Assembly: GCF_008085915.1 (NCBI RefSeq)
Contig: NZ_VSJK01000006.1
Span: forward strand, 1-64,000
From: Oceaniovalibus sp. ACAM 378
GTDB taxonomy: Bacteria > Pseudomonadota > Alphaproteobacteria > Rhodobacterales > Rhodobacteraceae
Direction: 5' to 3'
Length of the DNA: 64,000 bases
In this document: positions 25,660 through 35,039 of the stretch, one piece after another
Numbering within the stretch: position 1 is the first letter of the stretch
How the letters are laid out: every line of letters starts with the position of its first letter
The notes under the pieces: model-generated
Seen by the model: the letters and a program-made list of their open reading frames with translations, nothing else
Databases searched by the model: none
Told to the model about the DNA's origin: nothing
Translations under genes and position numbers: made by a program

Positions 25660-25721
25660 TAGCGTAAGTAAATCTAACATTTGGTGTAACTAATTGTCGC
25701 TTCTCACAAGTATGACTTACG
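25660..25721. promoter_or_regulatory. Candidate LysR operator region
   Basis: TAGCGTAAG at 25660-25668 and CTTACG at 25716-25721 form an outer dyad around AT-rich DNA between the divergent LysR and tctC genes. The first motif and the adjacent CTAACAT (25674-25680) recur, inverted, before the SDH-like operon at 17933-17971. Confidence 0.4.
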
Positions 25722-25811
25722 AATACGGTCCGGTCAATAAACGTAGAATGCACAGGGGCTGGCAGGATGCCTGACCCACTGGCGCACATGAACCAAACGG
25801 AGGAGGAACGT

Positions 25812-26789
25812 ATGACACTCAGGAAAATCGCCGCGGTAAGTGCTGTCGCGCTCGGATTGAGCGCGACGATGGCGCTGGCAGAATACCCCGAACGCGCGAT
25901 CAACATGATCATTCCGTTCAGCGCAGGTGGGGCCACGGATATTTCCGCGCGGGCGATCTCGGGCTCGCTGGGTGAGGCGGTGGGCAAACCGCTCGTCATG
26001 ACCAACGTCGCCGGTGCGGGCGGCGCCACAGGGTCGGTCGCCGTGATGAACGCGAAACCCGATGGTTATACGATGCTGTTCGCACGGGTCGGATCGCACA
26101 CGGTCAGCCCGGCGATGAAAGCCACATTGCCATACACGCTGGATGATTTCCGGTTTGTCACGGTGTACGAGATCAACCCCGTTGCCTGTGCCGTCACTCC
26201 GGCTTCGGGGATCAAGTCGATGGACGAGTTGATCGCCAAGGTAAAGGAAGGCAACGCATCGTTCAGTTCATCCGGTGTCGGAACGCTGCTGCATCTGGCG
26301 GCTGTCATGGTGCTGAACGAATTCGGCGTTGAAAACGCCAACACGGCAGCGACGCATATCCCGCAAAAGGGTGGTGGCGAAGCAGCGACGGCAGTCTTAA
26401 ACGGCACTGTGACTTTCGTGTGCACCAACTCGTCCGCGCTGGCCAACTTTGTCGCCAACGGTCAGCTGGTGCCGCTGATGGTCACGACGGCGGAACCGGT
26501 CGTCGGCTTTGATGCACCGACATCCGCCGATCTTGGCAAGCCCAATCTGGAACAGCTCGTCGGCTGGACCGGGATTGCCGGGCCTGCAGACCTGCCCGAT
26601 GACATTTCGGCCAAATGGGGCGGATGGATCGGCACCGCCACACAGGACCCGAAGTTCGCGGCGACGATGGAAAGTCTCGGGTCGGTTCTGGTGTCCATGA
26701 CCCCCGAGGAATCGAGCGCCTTCATCCAGACGCAGTACGAGACCTTCCGCGCGCTGGTAGATCAGCTTGGCATGCGGGTCGAAGGCTGA
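25812..26789 (+). CDS. tctC: Tripartite tricarboxylate transporter binding protein (TctC/Bug)
   Basis: The 325-aa product begins with a signal peptide cut after about MALA (residue 23) and matches the Bug/TctC family: YPERAINMIIPFSAGGATD, GKPLVMTNVAGAGGATGS, MNAKPDGYTMLFA. It captures a carboxylate in the periplasm for the TctA/TctB permease. GGAGGA precedes the ATG at 25812, so the longer frame from 25767 is rejected. A strong hairpin lies between it and the tctB gene. The ligand cannot be read from sequence. Confidence 0.93.
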   Translation: MTLRKIAAVSAVALGLSATMALAEYPERAINMIIPFSAGGATDISARAISGSLGEAVGKPLVMTNVAGAGGATGSVAVMNAKPDGYTMLFARVGSHTVSPAMKATLPYTLDDFRFVTVYEINPVACAVTPASGIKSMDELIAKVKEGNASFSSSGVGTLLHLAAVMVLNEFGVENANTAATHIPQKGGGEAATAVLNGTVTFVCTNSSALANFVANGQLVPLMVTTAEPVVGFDAPTSADLGKPNLEQLVGWTGIAGPADLPDDISAKWGGWIGTATQDPKFAATMESLGSVLVSMTPEESSAFIQTQYETFRALVDQLGMRVEG

Positions 26790-26812
26790 CATTATTTCGA
26801 AACTGAAAACGG

Positions 26813-26843
26813 ATGCGCCGGACCGATCAGCGGACCGGCGCAT
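26813..26843 (+). terminator. Intercistronic hairpin after the TctC gene
   Basis: Arms ATGCGCCGGACCG (26813-26825) and CGGACCGGCGCAT (26831-26843) pair with one mismatch around a 5-nt loop and are followed by TTT. In an operon this probably attenuates or protects the upstream mRNA, giving more binding protein than permease. Confidence 0.7.
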
Positions 26844-26878
26844 TTCCCAACGATAATGACTTTTCGAGGTGCGAAAGC

Positions 26879-27370
26879 GTGGAAGACAGAAGAATCCACC
26901 TGCAACTGGGTATCAGCGCGATCATCCTGTCGTTGCTGTTTTTGGTGGTGCTGATCCCGAACTGGGTATCGTCACCGTCGAATGTGTCAAAGATGATCCT
27001 GTCACCTTTGATGTGGCCCAATGTGATCGCCGGGGCGACCGGGTTGATCGGCGCTGCGCTGTTGCTCGGCGCGTTGCGCATGCCACGGCTCGCGACTGAA
27101 ATTCCGCCTGACACCGACGATCCCACGCGCGCCTATCTGCGGCTGTTTGTGCTGGCGCTGATCCTGATCGTGACGATGCCGCTGATGCCCCGGCTGGGTC
27201 TGGTGTGGACCACGATGGGTGTCTCTGCGCTGCTGGCCCTGCTGGTGCGGACCAGCCATCCGAAAACCGCGTTCATCTGCGCAATCTGCGTGCCGCTGGT
27301 GCTTTATGCCTTCTTTGCCCATGTCGCCGGTGTGGCGATCCCGCAGGGCAACTTTGTGCGCCTGCCATGA
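26879..27370 (+). CDS. tctB: Tripartite tricarboxylate transporter small membrane subunit (TctB)
   Basis: A GTG at 26879 with GAGG upstream opens a 163-aa protein with four hydrophobic helices (LGISAIILSLLFLVVLI; WPNVIAGATGLIGAALLL; RLFVLALILIVTM; AFICAICVPLVLYAFFA), the topology of TctB. It overlaps tctA by 4 bp. The longer frame from 26813 runs through the intercistronic hairpin and is unlikely. Confidence 0.85.
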   Translation: MEDRRIHLQLGISAIILSLLFLVVLIPNWVSSPSNVSKMILSPLMWPNVIAGATGLIGAALLLGALRMPRLATEIPPDTDDPTRAYLRLFVLALILIVTMPLMPRLGLVWTTMGVSALLALLVRTSHPKTAFICAICVPLVLYAFFAHVAGVAIPQGNFVRLP

Positions 27371-28887
27371 GCTTTGTAGATAACGTCATGGCCGGCCTCG
27401 CGCTTGTTGCCAATATCGAGAGCTTTCTGGCCCTGTTCATCGGCGTCGCCGTGGGCACCGTCGCGGGTGCCATACCGGGCATGTCCGCCACAATGGCGGT
27501 CGCGTTGACGCTGCCGTTTACCTTTGCAATGGCGCCGATCACCGGCATCCTGCTGTTGCTGGGGGTGTATAAGGGCGGCATCTTTGGCGGGTCGATCCCG
27601 GCCATCCTGATCCGCACGCCGGGCACGCCCGCATCCTCGGCGACAATCCTCGACGGCTATCCGCTGGCGGAAAAGGGTCAGGCGGGCAAGGCGCTCGGGA
27701 TGGCGCTTTGGGCGTCGTGTACCGCCGATCTGATCTCGAACCTGTCGCTGATCCTGTTCGCGGGCTGGCTGGCGTCTTTCGCGCTCAGCTTTGGACCGCC
27801 GGAGTTCTTCACGCTGATCCTGTTTTCGCTGACCATCATCGCCGGCGTGTCGGGCGACAGCCTGCTGCGCGGTGCGCTGTCGGCACTTTTAGGGCTGATG
27901 CTGGCCACGATCGGTCTGGATCTGATCTATGGCACCAACCGCTTTACCTTTGGCAGTCCCACGCTGATGGGCGGGCTCAATTTCATTGCCGTCCTGATCG
28001 GGCTTTTCGCCCTGCCCGAAATCATCGCGATGGTCTGGAACCCGAAAGCCCACGAGGGCAAGACCCGCACGTTGGGCAAAAACTGGGTGACCTTTGCCGA
28101 CTACAAGGCCAGTTTCCGCACCATCGTGCGCGGCAGCTTTATCGGCGTTTTCCTTGGCTCGATCCCCGGAATTGGGGCGGCCCCGGCCGCGTTCCTGTCC
28201 TATTCCGAGGCGCGGCGCAAATCCCCCAACAAGGCGAATTTCGGCAAGGGCGAGCTTGAGGGTGTCGCCGCAGCCGAGGCGGGCAACAATGGCGTCGCGG
28301 GCGCCACGCTGATCCCGCTGCTGGCGCTTGGCGTGCCGGGCGACGTGATCACGGCGATCATTCTTGGCGCATTCATGATCCACGGGTTGCAGCCCGGGCC
28401 GATCATGTTCGTGATGAACGCCGATATCATCTATGGCCTGTTCATCGGTCTGATCGTCAGTTCGGTTTTCCTGTTCATCATCGGTACGGTGGCGATCAAG
28501 GGCTTTAAATATGTGGCCGACATCCCGCGCGGCGTGCTGTTTCCGGCTGTCATGGTGCTGTGCATCTATGGCGTCTTCGCGGTGAACAATAACCTGTTCG
28601 ACGTGGGCGTCATGTTCGTGATGGGCGGAGTCGGCTATCTGATGATGCGCTATAAGGTGCCGTCGGCGCCGTTTCTGATCGCCTTCATCCTTGGTCCGCT
28701 GCTGGAAGACAACTTTCGTCAGGCGATGCTGATGTCGAACAGCTCTCCGGCGATCCTGTTCCGTGGGCCGATCACATGGTTCTTCTGGTTGCTGACCGCG
28801 ATCACCGTCTTTGCCATCGCCCGCGCGGGTTTCAAGACGATCCGCAATGCGCGTGCCGCGGATGCAGAAGCTGAGGAAATTCAATGA
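27367..28887 (+). CDS. tctA: Tripartite tricarboxylate transporter large permease (TctA)
   Basis: The 506-aa protein has the TctA signatures AGAIPGMSATMAVALTLP and GSIPGIGAAPAAFLSYSEA, which form the duplicated substrate loop, and about twelve membrane helices. It drives uptake of the TctC ligand using the ion gradient. It overlaps tctB and the downstream ThDP-enzyme gene by 4 bp each, so the enzyme is made with the transporter. Confidence 0.95.
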   Translation: MSFVDNVMAGLALVANIESFLALFIGVAVGTVAGAIPGMSATMAVALTLPFTFAMAPITGILLLLGVYKGGIFGGSIPAILIRTPGTPASSATILDGYPLAEKGQAGKALGMALWASCTADLISNLSLILFAGWLASFALSFGPPEFFTLILFSLTIIAGVSGDSLLRGALSALLGLMLATIGLDLIYGTNRFTFGSPTLMGGLNFIAVLIGLFALPEIIAMVWNPKAHEGKTRTLGKNWVTFADYKASFRTIVRGSFIGVFLGSIPGIGAAPAAFLSYSEARRKSPNKANFGKGELEGVAAAEAGNNGVAGATLIPLLALGVPGDVITAIILGAFMIHGLQPGPIMFVMNADIIYGLFIGLIVSSVFLFIIGTVAIKGFKYVADIPRGVLFPAVMVLCIYGVFAVNNNLFDVGVMFVMGGVGYLMMRYKVPSAPFLIAFILGPLLEDNFRQAMLMSNSSPAILFRGPITWFFWLLTAITVFAIARAGFKTIRNARAADAEAEEIQ

Positions 28888-30515
28888 CCACGCCCAAAAC
28901 CACACCCCGGACCCGCGGCGCGGATCTTTTGGCGCAGACACTGGCAGCGGCGGGCGTCACCCGGATCTTTTCGCTGTCCGGTAACCAGATCATGCCGATC
29001 TATGACGCCTGCATCGACGCGGGCATCCGGATCATCCACACAAGGCACGAGGCCGCCGCCGTGTTCATGGCGGACGCCCACGCTCAGCTGACCGGCGAGA
29101 TCGGCGTGTGCATGGTCACCGCCGCACCGGGCGCCACCAATGCGCTGGGGCCGTTGTTCACCGCCCGCCAGTCCGAAAGCCCGATCTTGTTCCTGACAGG
29201 CGATTCATCACGCGCGCAGGACGGCAAGGGGGCGTTTCAGGAACTCGATCAGGTGCCGATCACCGCGCCGCTGACCAAGCTGTCGTTTCGCGCCACCCGC
29301 GCCCGGGACATCGGCACCGAAACGGCCCGCGCGATCCGCACAGCCCTTTCGGGGCGACCCGGACCGGTGCATATTGCGCTGCCCTTTGATGTGATCGAGG
29401 CGGACGCGGCGGGGGGGACCCTGCCATCACCACAGGACATGACCCGCGACACCGCCGCGCTGTCCGATGAAGACACGCAAAAGATAGCCGAGATGATCGG
29501 CGCGGCAAAAACTCCGCTGATCCTGTGCGGTCCGGTCATGAACGCCACCCGCCAAGGCGACCTGACCGCAGCACTGGCCAAGGCCACGGACGCCCCGGTG
29601 ATCGCAATGGAAAGCCCGCGCGGCCTGAAAGACCCCTCGCTTGGGGATTTTGCGATTGCGCTGAAACAGGCCGATCTGATTGTCTGTCTTGGCAAGCCGG
29701 TGAATTTCACGCTGGGCTTTGGCGGTCCTGCGGTCTGTCACCCCGATGCCCGGTGGGTCGTCGTGGACGTCGAAGCGGTGGAACGTGACCGCGCCGCTCT
29801 GAATCTCGGGTCCCGCCTGACGCTTTGCCTTGCCGCCGACCCGCGGGAAGCCGCGGACGCGCTGATCGCCGCGGCCCGCAAAGGGCCGGCGCGCACCGCT
29901 TGGCAAAAGGAAGTCGCAGACCGGATCGCCGCGCGTGTTGTTCCGGAGACGGACACGCAGACAATCACACCTTCCGAACTCTGCGCCGCAGTACAGCGCC
30001 AGATCGACAGCCATGCCCCATCCATCGTGATCTGTGACGGCGGAGAATTCGGACAATGGGCGCAGGCGGGCACCAAGGGCACGCAGCGCATCATCAACGG
30101 TCCGTCGGGCGCCATCGGCGGCGCGTTGTGCTATGGTGTGGCGGCCAGACTGGCCAACCCAAAGGCCACTGTCTTCGCTCTGATGGGCGACGGAACTGTC
30201 GGTTTCCACTTTGCCGAATTCGAAACCGCAGCGCGGGAAAACTGCCCCTTCGTGGTCGTGATCGGCAATGACGAATGCTGGAACGCCGAACATCAGATCC
30301 AGATGCGCGACTATGGCCCCGACCGCCTGATCGGCTGCACCCTCAGCGGGGCGCGTTATGATCTCGCGGTGGCGGCACTCGGCGGACATGGCGAGTATGT
30401 GACCGACCCCGCCGATCTTGACGCGGCCCTGACCCGCGCCGTGAACAGCGGCAAGGTGGCCTGCGTGAACGTGAGGATCAAAGGTCTTCCCGCCCCTGCC
30501 GGATCGGCCCACTGA
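28884..30515 (+). CDS. ThDP-dependent enzyme, acetolactate synthase/2-hydroxyacyl-CoA lyase-like
   Basis: The 543-aa protein has the three ThDP domains: a pyrimidine domain with the activating glutamate in THTRHEAAAVFMADA-type context, a middle domain (AAKTPLILCGPVMN), and the ThDP/Mg motif MGDGTVGFHFAEFE with a VVIGND partner. It groups by eye with acetolactate synthase, oxalyl-CoA decarboxylase and 2-hydroxyacyl-CoA lyase. The FAD-linked features of true AHAS are not obvious. It is translationally coupled to tctA, and a CoA transferase lies in the neighbouring operon. A catabolic C-C lyase or decarboxylase is therefore more likely than valine synthesis. Substrate unknown. Confidence 0.85.
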   Translation: MTTPKTTPRTRGADLLAQTLAAAGVTRIFSLSGNQIMPIYDACIDAGIRIIHTRHEAAAVFMADAHAQLTGEIGVCMVTAAPGATNALGPLFTARQSESPILFLTGDSSRAQDGKGAFQELDQVPITAPLTKLSFRATRARDIGTETARAIRTALSGRPGPVHIALPFDVIEADAAGGTLPSPQDMTRDTAALSDEDTQKIAEMIGAAKTPLILCGPVMNATRQGDLTAALAKATDAPVIAMESPRGLKDPSLGDFAIALKQADLIVCLGKPVNFTLGFGGPAVCHPDARWVVVDVEAVERDRAALNLGSRLTLCLAADPREAADALIAAARKGPARTAWQKEVADRIAARVVPETDTQTITPSELCAAVQRQIDSHAPSIVICDGGEFGQWAQAGTKGTQRIINGPSGAIGGALCYGVAARLANPKATVFALMGDGTVGFHFAEFETAARENCPFVVVIGNDECWNAEHQIQMRDYGPDRLIGCTLSGARYDLAVAALGGHGEYVTDPADLDAALTRAVNSGKVACVNVRIKGLPAPAGSAH

Positions 30516-30818
30516 TCACCAGTTCGCACACAGCGATCTGTCCGAAGCCGATCACCTCATCGCCACAGCTTGCGTGCAGGTGGTTGAACAATTGAGCGGT
30601 GCGCATTCAGCGATTGCGGAACATGATCGCGTAACGCTTCCCAAGACGATCATATTCACATCAAACAGGGTGGTGATTGTCTGGGATGAGCTGAGACGGC
30701 AGGCCAATCTATCACGGCATTGCTTCACGCTGGTCCAACATTCTGAAAACGTTGGACGCTCTGCCAAAAACGCGAGAAATGCGCCGCGCTCGCTGGCACA
30801 TTCCTTGGTGACCGTTGA
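30516..30818. other. Intergenic region between converging operons
   Basis: About 300 bp with no gene I can support; short frames on both strands lack family signals. It separates the ThDP-enzyme operon from the convergent peptide ABC operon. I saw no clear terminator. Confidence 0.5.
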
Positions 30819-31631
30819 CTATGGTCTGGGCGACAACAGCGGGCTGCTCGGCACCGCGTCAAGCAGTTGGCGGGTATATTCGCTTTGCGGATTGTCAAAG
30901 ATCGCCTCGACCGTCCCTTGTTCCACGATCACACCTGCCTGCATCACCGCGATACGGTCAGCGATGTGGTGCACCACCGACAGATCGTGGCTGATAAACA
31001 GATAGGCGAGGCCAAGATCACCCTGAAGCTGGAGCAGAAGATTCAGGATCTGGCTTTGAATCGAGACGTCCAGCGCGCTTACCGCTTCGTCGCAGACAAT
31101 CACATCTGGGTCCAATGCAAGAGCCCGCGCAATCACAACGCGCTGACGTTGGCCGCCCGAAAAAGCACCGGGCAGGCGGTTGGCAGCATTCGGCTGCAAT
31201 CCGACGAGAGCCAAAAGCTCTGCCGCCTTGTCGCGCCGGCTTTTTGCACTGCCGATGCCGTGGATTTGCAGAGGCTCGGTGATGCTGTCGCCAATGCTCA
31301 TGCGGGGATTGAGCGCCGAGGCGGGATCCTGAAACACGATCTGAACCCGCCGGGTGATCGCGCGCCGGTCTGTGGCGTTCATTCCGGCACGATCCTGACC
31401 GGCGATCATGATGGTGCCCGAGGTTGGTTGTTCCATGCCCAGAATGGCGTATCCGGTCGTCGATTTGCCCGAACCGGATTCGCCGACAATCGCAAGGGTT
31501 TCGCCCGCGGAAAGGTCGAAACTGATGCCGTCGACGGCCTTTACCGGATCACCGTGACGACCAAGAAAACCCCGCCTGACCGGGAAATGAACCTTGAGGT
31601 CGCGCACTTGGATGAGTGGTTCGATGCTCAT
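30819..31631 (-). CDS. Peptide-type ABC transporter ATPase (DppF/OppF-like)
   Basis: The 270-aa protein has Walker A (GESGSGKSTT), signature FSGGQRQRVVIARALA, Walker B (VIVCDEAVSALDVS) and the H-loop FISHDLSVV. It lacks the long C-terminal Cys-rich extension found in its partner. It is last in a nine-gene operon running from 39995 down to 30819 and overlaps the preceding ATPase gene by 4 bp. It energises the permease pair at 35859-37624. Confidence 0.93.
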   Translation of the reverse strand: MSIEPLIQVRDLKVHFPVRRGFLGRHGDPVKAVDGISFDLSAGETLAIVGESGSGKSTTGYAILGMEQPTSGTIMIAGQDRAGMNATDRRAITRRVQIVFQDPASALNPRMSIGDSITEPLQIHGIGSAKSRRDKAAELLALVGLQPNAANRLPGAFSGGQRQRVVIARALALDPDVIVCDEAVSALDVSIQSQILNLLLQLQGDLGLAYLFISHDLSVVHHIADRIAVMQAGVIVEQGTVEAIFDNPQSEYTRQLLDAVPSSPLLSPRP

Positions 31632-32605
31632 GCGACCTCCGCGACGCGATCGGAGTGCCAGCAGGCGGCCCTATGGGATTCCCTGCCCTTGGCTGCAAGC
31701 GGCGGCATTTCGGCGCAGATCTCGGTGGCCAGCGGACAGCGGTCGCGAAAGCGGCATCCCTCGGGCCAGTCGGTGGCTTCGGGCACGATACCCTCGATCG
31801 CAGGCAACATCTTTTTGCGCGGACCGTCGATGCGCGGCACGGTGCGCAGCAAAAGCGCGGTATAGGGATGTGCAGGGGTGCCCAGCACCTCGTTCACCGG
31901 TCCGGTTTCAACGATCCGGCCCGCATACATGACGGCAATCCGGTCGGCGATTTCGGCGACTACACCCATGTCATGGGTGATCAGCAACACGGCGGTGCCC
32001 AGATCGCGCCGGAGATCGGCCATCAGTTCCAGAATTTGTGCCTGAATGGTGACGTCCAGCGCCGTTGTCGGTTCATCCGCGATCAGCAGCGCGGGCTGGC
32101 GGATCATGGCGATGGCGATCATCACCCGCTGACACATCCCGCCCGAAAGTTCGAACGGATACTGCGTCACCCGAAGCGCGGGTTCGCGGATGCCGACGCG
32201 ATCAAGCATTGCGATGGCGCGTTTCTCGGCCTCGGTGCTGGACACCGGACCTGACAACCGCAACGCCTCGGTTATCTGGCGACCAATGCGCATCAGCGGG
32301 TCGAGCGAGGCCACGGGTTCCTGAAAGATCATCCCGATCCGGCTGCCGCGCACCGCGTCCATCTGCCGCTGGGACAGGGTGTCGATGCGGCTGCCCTGAA
32401 GGTTGATCGCCCCGGCGCTGCGGGTTGCGACATCCGGGAGAAGGTTCAGCACCGACAGCGCGGTAAGGCTCTTGCCGCAACCGGACTCGCCGACCAGAGC
32501 GAGCGTCTCGCCCGGGTCCACATGCAGGCTCAGGTGATCGACGACAGGATTACCGTTGATCGAAACGGTCACGTCGCGCATCTCCAGAACCGGCGCGTCG
32601 GTCAT
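31628..32605 (-). CDS. Peptide-type ABC transporter ATPase (DppD/OppD-like)
   Basis: The 325-aa ATPase has GESGCGKSLTA, LSGGMCQRVMIAIAM, LLIADEPTTALDVT and ITHDMGVV. Its C-terminal extension carries cysteines (GCRFRDRCPLATEIC) that bind a 4Fe-4S cluster in DppD-type proteins. The ATG at 32605 overlaps the gamma-glutamyltransferase stop, which decides the start. Note the signature motif reads LSGGMCQ rather than LSGGMRQ. Confidence 0.93.
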   Translation of the reverse strand: MTDAPVLEMRDVTVSINGNPVVDHLSLHVDPGETLALVGESGCGKSLTALSVLNLLPDVATRSAGAINLQGSRIDTLSQRQMDAVRGSRIGMIFQEPVASLDPLMRIGRQITEALRLSGPVSSTEAEKRAIAMLDRVGIREPALRVTQYPFELSGGMCQRVMIAIAMIRQPALLIADEPTTALDVTIQAQILELMADLRRDLGTAVLLITHDMGVVAEIADRIAVMYAGRIVETGPVNEVLGTPAHPYTALLLRTVPRIDGPRKKMLPAIEGIVPEATDWPEGCRFRDRCPLATEICAEMPPLAAKGRESHRAACWHSDRVAEVA

Positions 32606-34161
32606 GGCGTATCCTCGGCGCGGGCGGCGGCGGACCACGGGTGGTTGGGATGGACCATGCCGGTCATCGCACCGTCGGCTGTCACCGCCACGGCAGAGGG
32701 AATGGCGAACTGCACCGGATAGAGAAGGTTTTCCACGGCTGCCGCGTCATGGTCGGCCCGGATTGCCGACAACGTGCCATCGGGCGTGTCACGGTCGACC
32801 ACGATACGCGGCGCCGAGGCGTCAATACGCGGTTCGCCAAGCGCCCGGCCCAGATTCATCCCATGATCGAGACAGAACACCGAAAGTTGCACAAGGGCGG
32901 GCATGATCTGCCGCCCACCCGCCGCACCAATGGCGATGGAACCGCCCGAAGCGGGGCGCAGGATCAGCGGGCACATGTTCGCCAGCGGCTTGACCCCGGG
33001 CGCGATGGTGTTCGGGGTGCCGGGGCGCGGATCGAACCACATCATGCCGTTGTTATAAAGCATGCCGGTGCGCGCGCCCATCACCTTGGAGCCGAACCGG
33101 GACAGCAGCGTATTGGTAAGCGACACCGTGGTGCCCTCGCTGTCCACCACGCTCAGATGCGACGTACAGCCCGGGTCGATCCCGTATTTGCCCGCGTGCC
33201 CGACCGTGGTGAGACGGGTGGCATAGGCGCGGCGGATCGCATCGGCATAGCTGGCGAAATCCTGCGGTGTCACGGTGCCGGGCGACTTGGGCAGCGGCAC
33301 GCCATCCAGCGCATCGCAAAAGGCCGGACCACCAGAAAGCCCCGGCATGGCAAGGATCCGGTGATCGCCCCGTGCATGATCCAGCGGTTCAGCCCATGTG
33401 GCGCGATAGTTGGTCAGATCCACACCGTCCAGCGGTTGCCCCAGATCAGCGAGTTCGGCGACGATATCGCGGGCAATCTGCCCCTGATAAAAGTCCTGCC
33501 AGCCATTTTCGGCCAGCCGTTTCAGGGTGGCAGCCTTTTTGGTCAAGGGCAGGCGGAGTGACGAATGACCATCGGAGAGCCGCGGAGGTTTGCCGTCGAC
33601 CAGAAACAGCGCGGCAGACTCGGCGTTTGTAGCCAGATTGTCGCTGTCGATCGTCAGGGCCAGTTGGGTGAACCAGTCGACCTCCAGACCCTTTTCCGCC
33701 TCTGCGATGGCCGGAGCGCAGGCCTCGGCCCATGAAATCGAGCCATGCGCGTCCAGCGCCGTGCCCAGACCCGCCACCGCACCGGGCACGCAGATCGACG
33801 AGGCACCGATAAGGTTGCGGTTGTCGATCACCTGCGGCCAGTCGAACCAATTGCCATCGCGCCCCTCAGAGAGAGGATATGCCGCAGGATCGATATTGTG
33901 CGACGAGACCATGTTGAAATCCAGCGCCTGCGCAGCATTGGTCCGCCCGTCGTGACGGATCAGGAAGCCGCCACCGCCAATTCCCGAAAGCCAGGGCTCG
34001 ACGACTGACAGCACCAGCGCGCAGGTCACCGCCGCATCCACGGCATTGCCGCCCCGTGCCAGTACCGCCGCACCGGCGTTCGCCGCAGCCTGATGTTGCG
34101 CCGCGACCATCCCGCCCCGGCCCTGTGAAATGGGTTTGCTCATTGACCAGGTTGTCGTCAT
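32602..34161 (-). CDS. ggt: Gamma-glutamyltransferase family protein
   Basis: The 519-aa protein matches Ntn-hydrolase gamma-glutamyltranspeptidases: AAVLARGGNAVDAAVTCALV, EPWLSGIGGGGFLIRHDGR, and the autocleavage/nucleophile threonine T333 in GCTSHLSVVDSEGTTVS. These enzymes cleave or transfer gamma-glutamyl groups from glutathione or gamma-glutamyl amines. Unusually there is no signal peptide: the ATG at 34161 is fixed by overlap with the preceding stop, and the N-terminus (MTTTWSMSKPISQGRGG) is hydrophilic, so a cytoplasmic substrate brought in by the ABC system is likely. Confidence 0.9.
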   Translation of the reverse strand: MTTTWSMSKPISQGRGGMVAAQHQAAANAGAAVLARGGNAVDAAVTCALVLSVVEPWLSGIGGGGFLIRHDGRTNAAQALDFNMVSSHNIDPAAYPLSEGRDGNWFDWPQVIDNRNLIGASSICVPGAVAGLGTALDAHGSISWAEACAPAIAEAEKGLEVDWFTQLALTIDSDNLATNAESAALFLVDGKPPRLSDGHSSLRLPLTKKAATLKRLAENGWQDFYQGQIARDIVAELADLGQPLDGVDLTNYRATWAEPLDHARGDHRILAMPGLSGGPAFCDALDGVPLPKSPGTVTPQDFASYADAIRRAYATRLTTVGHAGKYGIDPGCTSHLSVVDSEGTTVSLTNTLLSRFGSKVMGARTGMLYNNGMMWFDPRPGTPNTIAPGVKPLANMCPLILRPASGGSIAIGAAGGRQIMPALVQLSVFCLDHGMNLGRALGEPRIDASAPRIVVDRDTPDGTLSAIRADHDAAAVENLLYPVQFAIPSAVAVTADGAMTGMVHPNHPWSAAARAEDTP

Positions 34162-35039
34162 GGGCGGTTCTCCGTTGGCAGATGGGTGGCAAGGGTCGCA
34201 AGATCGCTGTCGTAGCTGAAACGTGCTGCATTGGCCGAGGTATGGTGCCATTCGGCAATCTCGGCGGCTGTCGCGTGCCACACGTCATCCTGAGATTTGA
34301 TATGGCCCAACAGGTCTTCGAGCATGGCCAGCCGCCCGGCGCGCCCGGACAGCCAGGGGTGAACGGTGATCATGAACAACTGCCCGTACCGCCGCCCGGC
34401 CTCGAATTCGTCGCGCCACATGGCACCGACCTCGGCGGCGGATCTTGGCTGCCACTTGTCTGCGCCGCCGCCCATGAACTTGAAATGAATCGCGTCATCG
34501 ATCAGCCATTGCACGGGAATTTCGGTGATTGCGTCAATCGAATATGGGTGATCGTGCCCCATCAGTGAACTGTCATAGGCAAGCCCGCGTGTCCGCAGCG
34601 CCGCAAGCATCCCCGCCGTCATTTCCCAGGCCGGCGAGCGGAAGCCAAACGGCCTGCGCCCGGTGATCCCGGCAAGGATGTCGATGGAACGATCCAGCGC
34701 CGTTTCAAATTCGGCCTGCGGCGTTTCGGCCACCAGTTCGTGCAGATGCCCATGCAGCCCGATTTCGTGGCCGCGCGCATCCAGTTCCTGCACCATTTCA
34801 GGGTGCAGTTGCGCAACGACCGACGGAACATAGAAACTGCCGGTGACCTGCACCCGATCCAGCATGTCGAGCAGCCGCCAGAACCCCTCGCGCGGGCCAA
34901 AGCGGCGTGCCTCAATCGCACCCAGAGTGTCGGGCAGACCGCTGCGGTGTTGCCAGAGATAGGGCGATTCCGCATCGACATCGGCGGAGAAGCAGAAAGC
35001 CGAACGTTTGCCCGCGGGCCATTCGTATTCCTTTATCAT
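34158..35039 (-). CDS. Polysaccharide deacetylase (NodB) family hydrolase
   Basis: The 293-aa protein has the NodB metal motif (FSADVDAES with paired acids) and the H-x3-H element in HEIGLHGHLHE, plus RSPAWEMTAGML. It lacks a signal peptide. The family includes peptidoglycan and chitin deacetylases and cytosolic allantoinase-like amidohydrolases. Cytoplasmic location and company of a gamma-glutamyltransferase suggest a small amide substrate. It overlaps both neighbours by 4 bp. Confidence 0.87.
   Translation of the reverse strand: MIKEYEWPAGKRSAFCFSADVDAESPYLWQHRSGLPDTLGAIEARRFGPREGFWRLLDMLDRVQVTGSFYVPSVVAQLHPEMVQELDARGHEIGLHGHLHELVAETPQAEFETALDRSIDILAGITGRRPFGFRSPAWEMTAGMLAALRTRGLAYDSSLMGHDHPYSIDAITEIPVQWLIDDAIHFKFMGGGADKWQPRSAAEVGAMWRDEFEAGRRYGQLFMITVHPWLSGRAGRLAMLEDLLGHIKSQDDVWHATAAEIAEWHHTSANAARFSYDSDLATLATHLPTENRP

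Noticed and set aside
30552-31005. Short frames on both strands between the ThDP and ABC operons
   Set aside because: No ribosome site or domain similarity; part of one frame lies inside the ABC ATPase gene.
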